In this document: in pieces, positions 1-10,193 of the stretch
How positions within the stretch are numbered: the stretch's first letter is position 1
Layout: the number at the start of each line of letters is the position of its first letter
Assembly: GCA_900074885.1 (NCBI GenBank)
Contig: FJUW01000019.1
Span: 124,001 to 188,000 of the forward strand
Direction: 5' to 3'
Length of the DNA: 64,000 nucleotides
Source: Rhynchosporium graminicola
Lineage: Eukaryota; Ascomycota; Leotiomycetes; Helotiales; Ploettnerulaceae
The notes under the pieces: model-generated
The model's database searches: none
Told to the model about the DNA's origin: nothing
Seen by the model: the letters and a program-made list of their open reading frames with translations, nothing else
Translations under genes and position numbers: made by a program

Positions 1-462
1 ACGATGATACTCTGAAGCTTTGGTAGCTCCTTCAATACTTTCCATTGAACACTATTCATCGGATTTGTAAGGTATGGAAGGAGACTTCGGGGAGGTGTCT
101 CCCGTACTCAAAGATACAATATCAAAGAAAAAATATCAAAGAATCCTAGATAACTGAATCCACGGAAAGACAGAAATCCAATGACTGTATAGGGTATTCA
201 AGATCGAGGAAAGCAAGCAGAAGGCAAACTTGCTTGCAGAGCGCAGGTATATTTGCCAAACTGTGAGAGGTAAAACAAGAAATACTTCAAGGCTATATAG
301 TGCTTCAAACGCTTTGGACGACCATAAAAACTAATTTTCCAGACGTGATATGAAATTACGAGTGAATCGAGATCATCTCGGGAAGGTACATTTTGCCTAG
401 GTAGACAACAAGAAAGGGCGAAAACGGGACGGACGCGACGAACGAGGAGTGAAGAAAATTTC
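1..462. other. Intergenic, upstream of the MYST gene
   Basis: No open frame with coding character is seen here. A reading frame on the minus strand (about 198-488) overlaps the start of the acetyltransferase gene and resembles no known protein. The stretch probably holds the promoter and 5' leader of the gene beginning at 463, but no specific element is recognised. Confidence 0.5.
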
Positions 463-2823
463 ATGCCCAAGCGCGAGTCCAAGAACAACCCTTTCGTTTT
501 GATAACCAGAGCTCATTATACCTACGACAACATTGAAGCAATCAAGGAAGATAAGAGGAGCAATTTCAATGTAATGGGAACGGAAAGGCAGCCTTCTGTC
601 ACACGTGGAGGAAGGGCCAGTCAGAAGAGACGCGGTCGCGTGGGAGACTTGGATGTGGGTGAGGCGCGGAATGGGGATGCATTGGGAATGGGAGCTGCAC
701 CACCCGACTTGACGACGACGACGAGTACATCTACGACTTCAGCAACTAAACATACGGATCTCGGCACATATTTAACGAGTGAATTTACCACACGAATCTC
801 AACTGCAAATCAATCTATAGAAACGACAGAGAGCAGACAGGCTCCTCTGAGGGACCAGGCGGAAGAGGGCTCCGATGCAATATTGGACACGAAGAAGCCC
901 TCGATAATTAAGCAAGTAGACAACATTCACAGCGCACCCTCGAGACTATTCGATACTCCTACACCGAATCCTACACCTCCGCGAATTCGTATACGACTCA
1001 CCAACACCCCAGGAGGAACTTCCCAATCCCCAATACCTCGCCTATCCCCAGAACCACACCCACAACCCAAACGCTACAGGCTCAAATTCACGAAGCACGT
1101 ACTAGACAAAGCGCAGGCCAAACAGTCGAAGCAGAGAGAACATATTGAGAAGTTGTTGCAGAGGCAGTTGGGGGACGCTGTTTGTGTTAGCACGCTTGTA
1201 AGAAAGAGGGATTTGGAGATCATGCCTAGTCTGGAGGGGCCGCTGAGTCTGAGAAGTGGGAGGCTGAGGGGCAGTGTTGAGCCATCTGCGGGAAGGGTAG
1301 AGAAAGAGAAGACTGTCAATGGAAGTCGACATGGGAGTATAGGACTGGAGAGGGAGAAAGACAGAGTGGTTAGAAATGCTGGGCGGAGAGTCAGTGACAA
1401 GGAGAGTAAAATGAATGGCGATACTATCCATTTGGAATCCTCACTTGCTCCTCCGCAGCAAGTCAATCCCGTAATCACGATCACAGAAGCTCCAAAACCC
1501 CCACGACCAAAGAAAATGGAACTCGAGCTGCGCATAGATGACAACTTCAACGGCAAAGTTAAAGATAAAGAAACTCTAGAGCGTAACATCGACGAGGTCA
1601 TTTTCGGCGAGATAAAATTCAAAGCCTGGTATCCATCTTGGTATCCCAAGGAAATCATCGGGGAGAAAGCTCTAACGGTAGGGGCGGGAGATAAGGGTGG
1701 CGTTGTGGTGAATGAATTGTATGTTTGTAAAAGGTGTTTTGGGTATGGGAAAGTGTTGGTGGAGTGGGTTGAGCATTGTAGGTATTGTGAGAGAGAGGTA
1801 CCAGGGAAGAAGGTTTATGTGCATGGTGGGTGGAGAGAGGATGATGCTCCTAGGCCGGCCGTGGGGGAGTGGAGTATTTGGGAGGTTGATGGAGGTGTTG
1901 AAACTGTAAGTTGGTTACTTCTTCTGCTCTTTTTACTTTCCCACTCTCTCTTTATTTCAATACTTCTGCATATGAGAATGATCCACTGACATTCACCCCA
2001 GCTCTTCTGCCAAAATCTCTCTCTCTTCGCCAAACTCTTCCTCGACAACAAATCCGTCTTCTTTGACGTCTCCGGTTTCAACTACTTCCTCCTCGTCTAT
2101 ACGCCTCCCCAGAACTCACCTCACAACTTAACCTCCCCATCTCCTTCCTCTCAATCCCCACAGAAACAAATCATCGGCTTCTTCTCCAAAGAGAAACTCT
2201 CTTGGGACAACAACAATCTAGCGTGTATACTCATCTTCCCACCCTGGCAACGTAAAGGTCTTGGCGCCTTGCTCATGGGTATATCATATGCTGTTGCGAG
2301 ACGAGAGCAGATTCTAGGGGGGCCCGAGAAACCTATCAGTGCATTGGGGAGGAAGGGGTATAAACGTTTCTGGGGAGCCGAGATCGCGAGGTGGATTTTA
2401 GAGAGGCCGGAAAGGAGGGGAAGGAAGGGGAAGGGCGGTTGGAAGGTGGTGAGGGAGGAAGTGGGTATTAGGCTGTTGAGTGAGGAGACTTGGATTGCGC
2501 CGGAGGATTGTTTGGGCGTGCTGAGGGAAATGGGTGTTGTTGAACGGGTCGAGGCGAGGAAAAGGGGAAGTGATGGGTTAGATAGTGGGAGAGGATGGGA
2601 GGGAGGTGTGGAGGGGGAGGAGAAAGAGAGGGTTAAGGTCAGGATTGACAAGGAGGCTGTTAGGAGGTGGTGTGAACGGGAGAAAATTAAGCTTGAAAGA
2701 GTGGTTACGGAAGAAGGTTTCAGTCCGGGGTATGCGGAGAAGTTTGAGGAGATTGATATGGATATCCAGGAAGAGGGTGTAGAAGTGGAAGGCCAGGAGG
2801 GAGATGAGGAGATGGTTGACTAA
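463..2823 (+). CDS. MYST-family histone acetyltransferase, SAS2-like
   Basis: Predicted lysine acetyltransferase of the MYST family, which acetylates histone tails in the nucleus using acetyl-CoA. Exons 463-1905 and 2002-2823 give 754 residues; the 96-bp intron (GTAAGT..CAG) is phase 0 and restores the family sequence LFCQNLSLFAKLF. The first ~380 residues are low-complexity and basic. A C2HC finger (CKRC, then H and C at about 421-441) precedes the catalytic core. NNLACIL carries the family's catalytic cysteine, PPWQRKGLG near residue 563 is the acetyl-CoA loop, and GGPEKP near 587 holds the catalytic glutamate. The FFSKEKLSWD segment and the C-terminal winged-helix-like part fit SAS2 better than ESA1 or SAS3. 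The long disordered N-terminus is bigger than in yeast Sas2. Start is the first ATG of the frame; a shorter start at the internal methionine near 571 is possible. Confidence 0.88.
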
Positions 2824-4061
2824 GTGGAGAAGTCAAGTCGTTCATATGGGAAATTTCATACAAGCGTGGACCAGAGGCCCTGGCGATCCTGCAATTGGAA
2901 ATCGAAGGACGAAAGGCTCAAAACGGTTCTACAAAAGATTACATGGCGGAGCTGGTACAGGAAAGGAGTTTATGGATTATTGGGAAGATGGATAGATGGA
3001 CGGATAGAATGATACCCCGCCACAGAGGCACAGGACAGCATACATAATATGGTATATTACGATCTAGTAGATTTCGTCCGATTGCATCCACCAATAAATT
3101 TTTGATTAACAAGAAGTTCGTTCCTCTTTTCCCAAAGATGGCGCAAAGTTTTATGTGGAGTAAATAGAGGAGGACGCGTGGATGCGTTTGTGAGCCGGCT
3201 TGCTTTGTTACAGAGTTAAGTCAGCACGTGTGGCTACTATGAACTTGAAATAACACAACACATCGGTATATTGATTGAATGCTAATCTTCGATCCGCAAG
3301 ACTTATCTCCTAAAGATCTTCAAGTCATATGAGAAGTGGATTCTAATGATGCTCACGTAGAATTGAGGTCTCGCTTAGGAGTAGAGAGATGTAAATAAGC
3401 GATGAGAACGACGACAACTCCATAGGCACCCGGCTTCTTGGATCACATTTGACTATATTTTGCTGTCTGAGAGAGTTGCCGCAAGTTTTCAGGAGAGGAC
3501 ATGTCTGAGATCCTAGGCCGCCTATGCTCGCGAGATAGAAGAATGCGAGTTGCAGGCATGGAGCACAGAAAAGATCACATTGACGTGTCTTCGAGAGCAA
3601 GAAACTTAGATGGCCATAGCTGGTCTGTAATGCGTAGCTACTTTGGAACGCTGAAGGTTAGAAAATTCGCTAGGATATATCGAACCACAAGTGTGGTCAC
3701 AGGTAATACGAACATCAAAGAACTAAAGTATCGAGCGGTAATCGAGCTTTCCCTCTTCGTTATCACTCATCAAATCAGGACGAGCACCGATGCCATAGCT
3801 GACAATTTTGTAAGAACCGAACGGAATATCATACACAACCACGGAAGATGTCTTGATGTACGAACTTTCGATTGACATTTCAAATACTTGCTAGTCGGAT
3901 CAAAACAATCGGTCTATTGTCATGTTCTAGACAGCATTCCGAAAACTGTTTTGAATGAACCACCAGGTCACGTGCTGAGATATCATTTCGCGACTCCGAT
4001 CCCTCGACGCGTCTACCTAAATCAATCTGCAACAACAGCCAACCTACTACAGCATACCGAA
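2824..4061. other. Intergenic, no gene recognised
   Basis: About 1.2 kb between the acetyltransferase stop and SPC34. Open frames such as 3501-3875 on the plus strand have no recognisable domain and poor coding character. The last ~100 bases contain a CACGTG (around 3968) and an ACGCGT (4007-4012) just upstream of SPC34. Confidence 0.5.
4007..4012. promoter_or_regulatory. ACGCGT (MCB-like) box upstream of SPC34
   Basis: The hexamer ACGCGT lies 50 bases upstream of the SPC34 ATG. In yeasts this MluI cell-cycle box is bound by MBF at the G1/S transition. SPC34 encodes a kinetochore subunit needed in mitosis, so cell-cycle control is plausible, but one hexamer is weak evidence. Confidence 0.25.
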
Positions 4062-4884
4062 ATGGTGTCTCTACTAGAAAGTCACCTGGAGCAAATATCC
4101 CTCTCCGCAGAATCAATCGCAACACTGCCGTCAGTCTCAATCTACGTCCCAAAACTACCCCGCTAACCCCGCGATCAGATTTCCCACTCCTAAGATCTTC
4201 ACAAATGCACTCCTCGCGACGCCAGACATTACCTCTCTGATACGAGACACCGAACCTCACGAACGTGCACTCTTCTCAGTCCCTCCTCCGCCTCCACACA
4301 ACACAGCTAGTACACCTTATCCAGACCCTGCCCCTTCATCGCGCAGACAAACAGTCTTCAACGTTGCCGCCGGCGAAATAACCGCTGGCACCACAACTGG
4401 CTCTCGCGCCCCTCGTAGAAACACAGCCGTAGCCGCCGTTCTTGGCGCAGAACTGCACAGCGAAGTCCGCAAAACAGAGGGGAAGGGTGAGATCGATATC
4501 GAGGTTTTACTGAGGGGAGCGGAGAAGTTGAATGCCGTTTATAGTGTGGATGGAGTTCCTGAGAGGATAACGGGATTGAGGAGGAGGTATGAGAGGATTG
4601 TAGGGAGTGTGGAATTCTACGAGGGGAAGGTGGGGAGGTTGGGAAGGGAGCTGGAGAGGATCAACAGAGGAGCGACACCTGGGGGAGAGGAGCATGAGGA
4701 TGATTGTATGGAAGAGGATTCTGAGGGTGCAAGGGGCTTTGGAGGGGGAGAAGAGGAGGATGAGGTTACGGAGGAGGATTTGAGAGCCGAAGAGGAGGAG
4801 ATCAGAGAGTTGGAGAGGAAAAAGAAGGAGCTTGAAGATAGGGTTAGTGGGATGGAAAGGGACTTAGGTGGCTTGTTACGATGA
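4062..4884 (+). CDS. SPC34: DASH complex subunit SPC34
   Basis: Subunit of the fungal DASH/Dam1 ring, which couples kinetochores to spindle microtubules. Exons 4062-4129 and 4179-4884 give 257 residues. The 49-bp intron starts GTCAGT, has branch site GCTAAC and ends TCAG; splicing creates the conserved run LPFPTPKIFTNALLATPDI. This is followed by TSLIRDTEPHERALFSV, the family signature. A middle part rich in Thr/Arg leads to acidic coiled-coil segments (about residues 150-255), interrupted by a Glu/Asp-rich linker. Length is close to that of other ascomycete Spc34 proteins (about 220-300). The short first exon of 68 bases is easy to miss; the upstream ATG at 4062 sits in a good context. No damage is seen. 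Confidence 0.88.
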
Positions 4885-5160
4885 TTTGAAGAGCACCTGT
4901 TGTCCCGTACCATCTGGACCTGCCGGACGGCGGAAAAACTTCTTCTTTGACGTGAGATGGTTTTGGGTAGTTGGAGTTTGATACCCTGGCATGGTAGTGG
5001 AATGTTATTATTTCTCAATTTTGTCTGTTTCGATGTATTTGTCCATTCTTGCCAATCTGCTTGCCAATCTGCGTTTTTAATTGTGATGTCTCCTCAATGC
5101 TGGAAACACAAGAACATCACCGCAAAGCGATTGTTGTATCAGTTCTGCGTTTGAGATTGC

Positions 5161-6189
5161 GACCATCGAAAGGTTTGGCTCGGCGCAAGTGGAGAAGTCA
5201 AGATTGGAGAACAAAGCAGCCAGGTTTGCGTCGAACAAGCATCCACGAATGCGATTGCTTCAGATCTGCTTAGACGATATCTTGAATCGACCAAGTTGCC
5301 AGACGTCGAGCTGCTGTCAATTACAGAACTTTTCTTGGCCGAGGTACAGGAAGCGGCAAGATTCAAGCGTGGCACGACTCTATATAGAGGAGCTGTAACA
5401 GCATATCAAGTTGCAGTGAGATCTGATAGATCGAAAAAGCAGCCTTTAAACGTCTTCCCAAAGATGAAATGGCCCGAAGATCGTCCTGGAAGCCCAGAGG
5501 AAACCAGTTCTCCAGAAGATTCGGCGGCCTCGGTATGTTTTAACGTCATATGACAAGATGTCAAGCTTACAGAGATATAGAACATCCCCGCCGTAGCGGT
5601 CAAGAAACCACTGAAGAAGGATACGGGTCACAGATACAGCAAAGAAGCTTCAAAGGTCGATAATCCGATCAAGGTTCGTGGCTTTTACGAGGTACCAGGA
5701 TCATCAAGCACAATTCAGCCCTCAAAATACCCCGCCATTATGTCTCTAGGAGAGCCATTTAAACCTGGTAACAAATGGAAGTTGTATTCCAGTATTCTCT
5801 CCAGCCATGAGTTTGACGAATCTCCACCCCAGTCAAGGCCAAGAAAAGCGCAGAAAATGGATCAGGAGAACCGTCCCAGAGGAAAGGAACGTGATGTTGA
5901 TTCTTTCAATGGTACATAAGGCGAGACGAAGGATTGTGAGCTTACCAATGGTACTGCTGCGCATTTTCGGCAGTACAAGAGGATACTGTCAAAAGGTTAC
6001 ATGGCATTGGGCGAGGGGAACAGACGATGGTGCTACCAAGTTTTGTGGGAAGATGACAATACCACATCGTGGGTGAGTGTTTCAGAGATCAAATCTCAGT
6101 TCCCTCAGGCAGTGGAAGAGATTGAGAAAAGTATGAATACTGGCACTAGACAATGGACCTCCAACCCGAGCGAAGATGAAGGCAAGTAA
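5161..6189 (+). pseudogene. Chromodomain-like gene E, apparent in-frame stop
   Basis: One frame runs from about 5161 (true start not found) to 5532, through a probable intron 5533-5580 (GTATGT..ATAG), and on to a stop TAA at 5917-5919. The same frame then continues uninterrupted to 6187-6189. The C-terminal part carries KRILSKGY..RRWCYQVLWE..TSWVSVSEI, which looks like a chromodomain (KV-L..K..YLVKW..TWEP pattern) and matches gene F at 7.6-7.8 kb. No phase-preserving intron with normal splice signals removes the TAA, so it is probably nonsense, of the CAA/GAA-to-TAA kind. The N-terminal part is helical with no recognised domain. If chromodomain-like, the ancestor would have been a nuclear chromatin-binding protein; the function is unknown. 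A missing 5' exon or an unseen intron are alternatives. Confidence 0.4.
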
Positions 6190-7321
6190 AGTCTGTAAAT
6201 TCAAGTGGATATGACTGACTAGTCGCAGGTTGTAAAAAGAACCGATAACTTTTTCGAGAACCACACGCTAAGTCGGCAGGAGTAAAATTGGCAGTGACGG
6301 TTGAAGCATGGCTTGGGATAGGTTACGATGAGTATCATGCTTAAGAGATTGAGTGACAGATTACCTTTTTGGGCTGCTTGTAGGACTATGAAAATCATAA
6401 TTTGGGATATTGAGTGATATTGAGGTTCTTTTAGTTCCTTTGCTTCCATGATGTTTCTCTTTTTCGGCGTCAATGTTCGTCCAGCAGTATCTTCGAGTCA
6501 CGTGGCTTGACTAAAATGATTAAGCGAGCTTATGTTGATATTGGTCGAGTAAGAAGACAAACCATACATCATATCTTTTCGGACCATTGAACAATATCAT
6601 TCCAAATAGCCACCATAATTTAGAAGGCAGCAGAATGATTATCTTGACTGATGTTATGTTCTCGATAACAAATATTCCGTTCATCAAAACAGCAAACATT
6701 AAGGAAAAAACAACTTTGCCAAAGCAAGCCTGAGTGAGCGATACCAGATCCGGGATTAAAGATTGAATAATTTGTTCTCTATCATATTTTTGGCCATGAC
6801 TCATCTGGAGGTATTGTGATGTTTGGTCTATTCATGCTGATGAAGGAATCTGATTGTCTCGACTGATTTCCTCGATGAGATATGCAGGTGTCGAATTCGC
6901 GTTTGTAATCTATATTTGGCGGCCTAAAAACTATTGGAATAAAATCTTCTGAAGGACAATACAGCATTATAAAACCAGGCTAAATCTCCACACCATCTCT
7001 GGATCTTTAGAGATTCCTGTCATTCTCAGCTTTTTGAGCAAAATGAGACACTATTGCATACAGTCTATCTGGTGCTTCTTAATTTGGAAAGGCGTGACTA
7101 CTACTAGACTTTACAAGCATGGGTTCGTCAAGACCCTACTCGAAGAAATGTTTCAAAGCCAGAGATTCCTTTGCTTTCCAGCCACTCGGGGAATTCAATA
7201 CTTCGTGGAAAGAATAAGTGATCGTGGAAGACACTTTGTATGCCCACATTCTGTCATCATCAGATAAATACTACATACTTGATATTCTGATATTTTGCCG
7301 CACCACATTTCTTCCAATTTC
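6190..7321. other. Intergenic, no gene recognised
   Basis: AT-rich stretch between the two chromodomain-like genes. Minus-strand open frames (6219-6967) are hydrophobic or composition-driven and match nothing known. No repeat, tRNA or element end was recognised. Confidence 0.5.
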
Positions 7322-7871
7322 ATGCAACTGCGTAGTCGAACGAGCAGAATGATTCCACCAAACCACAACTCTGATCGTGATGACTATAGCGACGAGACAG
7401 ACCCAGATCCTCCCGAAACCAGCGGTATGCTTTCAATGAGCGCAACTCATGCAGCATCTTTGCCATCGTCGTCCGAGAGAAGTCCATACGCATCCAAGCC
7501 ACTATCTACCAGGACACCAGTATCTCCATACGGAAGCTCGTCTGCCGCAGACGTTGCACGTGCTTCAAACAGTGCGACCAGCACCAACACCAAGGACCTT
7601 AATAAGGAAGCCTCAACCTCGAAAGTACCGCAGGCAGTCGTTGCAACGCTCAAGAGGGTCAATACTTCGTAGATAAAGTGCTGGCAAAGGGCTTCCAAGT
7701 ACCCACGTACCCTCCCAAGATCCAAAAGTGGTGCTATCTTTTTCTATGGGCCAACGGGGAGGAGACCTGGGAGCCTGTTGGAGGGTTGACTTGCAAAGAC
7801 CTCAATGTTTAATTTGATTGGTTTGAGAAGAGTATGAGAGAAGGCATTGAGGTGGGACCACTTACTACGAA
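7322..7871 (+). pseudogene. Chromodomain-like gene F, frameshifted paralog of gene E
   Basis: An open frame from ATG 7322 encodes a Ser/Thr/Pro-rich N-terminus (SRTSRMIPPN..) up to about 7640. The chromodomain-like part lies in another frame (7648-7809): QYFVDKVLAKGF, then KWCYLFLWANGEETWEPVGGL. The frame then meets TAA at 7810-7812 but continues as FDWFEKSMREG, which parallels EEIEKSMNTG of gene E; the TAA falls where gene E has Gln. A donor-like GTGAGA at 7872 could lead to a further exon. A frameshift plus a CAA-to-TAA type stop indicate a decayed gene. Same orientation and order as gene E suggest a tandem duplication. Whether an intron joins the two frames could not be shown: no donor/acceptor pair of normal length fits. 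Confidence 0.4.
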
Positions 7872-9479
7872 GGAGATCAAAGGTGAGATTTCCATCCCGC
7901 TATTTTCTGAATATTCTGAAAATAACTAAGAATACAAGACCGAACTGTGGCAGGAGAAACGGCGAAGTCGATGCACACGAGTACTGTGGAGAAAAATCAG
8001 ACAGACGGCAAGAACATCGGGATGTAAGACAAAAAATTTGTTCAGACGTTTCGATTGCGTGCTTCAGAGGACTTGATCATCACGCTGGACCGCTAAGGTT
8101 CTTCCAAACCCAAATTCGTTGCGTTTGAGGAGCCATTCTAGAATCAGCGAGTTCTTTAATGAACGTTCCCTTTGCCCGATATTGGTCTGTGCCTGACTGA
8201 TCAAACACGGTCATATCAATTCTCAAGTTTGTCAATGTCTAAAGTCCGAATCAAAAATAATAAGAACATTCGGGAGTCCTCTCCCAAATCATGCTTCCAT
8301 CCTTGTTTATGCGCGACTCGGATATTTCTCTAGTCGGTAATCTTCGGTACAGGCTTTAGTGGGATTTTTCAGTGTCCCTATCTGATGATATATAAAGGCG
8401 AGGACGAGAAAGATACTTGAGGGCGGATGACTCCCATAAAGGCATAGGTTTCGGCTGTCGCGATTAGTTTTGACAAGAGTATAGATGCAGTCGAAAAGAA
8501 ATAAAACTGAAGAATGTCGGAGACATGAGTATAATCCGATGTAATAAATAGTACAAGATGACATGCTGACGATTTGAGTTACTAGAAATGGTCGAGGAAG
8601 AGGCTGAGCAATGAAACCAAAAAGAGCAAAATAACCAGCAGCTCTAGGAAGAATTGGAAAATCGAGAAACGCGGCTTCAGAGGAAGAGAAAGACGGCGAC
8701 AAGGAGAATAATGCTTCATGTATCGAATAAACCTGGGACTCTAAGTACAGCGCGCCAACTATCAGCGCTTGGATATTGTTATTTAGCTCGCTTGAAAGGC
8801 GATAATTTTAATGCCATTTATTCCCGAACGCGCTTGAAAGATTAGCATTGCGTTGGATCGAAGTTGTTTCCTCTTCTGAATCATATCAAGCATATAAAGT
8901 GTCTATATATGGTACTCGTTGCTCAATACTGGAAGGTGGTCGTGTTGTGAAGCTAACACAATCCCCTAGATAGGGATTTCCAGCACAATTCGACACTGCC
9001 ATATCCTCGCATCTCATATCTACGAAGAGGTCGGTATTGATATTAGCGAGTAATAGATTCAACTCCACAGAAAAAACAATGAATTTGGTCCCATCATAGC
9101 TTTTGAGTTATCATCTGCATCGACTCGCGCCGAGCTTCATCGGGGTTAATGTATATATTTCTCGGACCTAAAGCTCCCGCAAACAGTATATAATGGTATG
9201 TATAGTTTATCAAGATCATTTTAATCGTTCAAGGAGGAATCTGCTGTCCTTCTGTGTGCTTTAAAATTCTCAAAGCCGGAGTGCGCTCGTGCTGCAACAA
9301 TGTAAACAAAGGAACTTTCCTGCAACAGATATTTTGATGTAACTCTGGCATACCCAATCTCTTATTCACCAGCAGCCCATCAAAACCTCGCTGGTACTCT
9401 TGTATTCAAGTGTAAAGGACGCAAAGGAGATTCATCGTCGTCCCAAAGCCGTTAGCTCGAGCCCTGTCTGGCCATTTCG
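7872..9479. other. No gene recognised
   Basis: Possible trailing exon of gene F near 7920-8130, otherwise no convincing coding sequence on either strand. No RNA gene or repeat was recognised. Confidence 0.45.
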
Positions 9480-10193
9480 CTTGCTTGCGTCAATTTCGAG
9501 AAGACGGACGCTACCGACGTCTTGCGCATATATACAGAGCAACTTCGTACTATTCGAATTCAAGACATAAATTCTCAAAGCCTTTCTCGACATCGGATAG
9601 TAGCAAATCAAAATACACTAGCATTTACTCTGTCTCTTTCAAGTCTTTGCTTTATAATATTCTCGAAGCAACTACTCAAACCTGGTAAGTTTCTCAATCT
9701 CAGGCGCGCGCGCATACTCGAAGTGACTTACTTCCCTTCTCTTGCGAGGCTTCTTAGTTATACAACAGCTTTACGACTTCCTCCTCTCTTATATGGAAAG
9801 TATACCGGGAGTCTTGTACTAACGCGCATATCATTTCAGGAACATTCTATTATCGAACTTGAGGTCAACTGTCAACTTCGACGCGCATCCATAGGAAATA
9901 ATCACTTCCTACCCAAAGAAAATTCGGTGAGCTTCATACTCTTCTTACACTCTTCAATCCCTTCTTTCATATTATACTTTGCAAAACCCGGGGGTGGAAG
10001 CTCTTTGCTGCAACTTTGCGCCGCTTTCGGGTACCTGAAATTCAGCTTCTGCCATTTTCGATACTTGTCTTTTCCTTATGACCTTCTCAACGAGCCTTAT
10101 TGATATAGAAAGAGACAAAACAGGATGTATTCCCGAAAGAAAAACAACGCATACTAACCGTGAGCAAACAACAGATATCTAATACTCGTAAAT
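9480..10193 (+). other. Probable spliced 5' leader of gene A (two leader introns)
   Basis: Two well-formed introns precede the first ATG of gene A. One is 9685-9840 (GTAAGT, branch ACTAAC, TTTCAG) and the other 9927-10174 (GTGAGC, branch ACTAAC, AACAG). After splicing, the next ATG is 10194. The open frame 9522-10103 is therefore interpreted as leader and intron sequence, not protein. Two leader introns are unusual and suggest a transcribed locus. Confidence 0.5.

Noticed and set aside
1074..1658. Long minus-strand frame opposite the MYST gene
   Set aside because: Composition-driven antisense shadow, rich in Ser/Leu, of a well-supported gene.
9522..10103. 193-codon open frame upstream of gene A as a protein gene
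   Set aside because: It spans two introns with consensus signals and a pyrimidine-rich leader; the translation has no domain.
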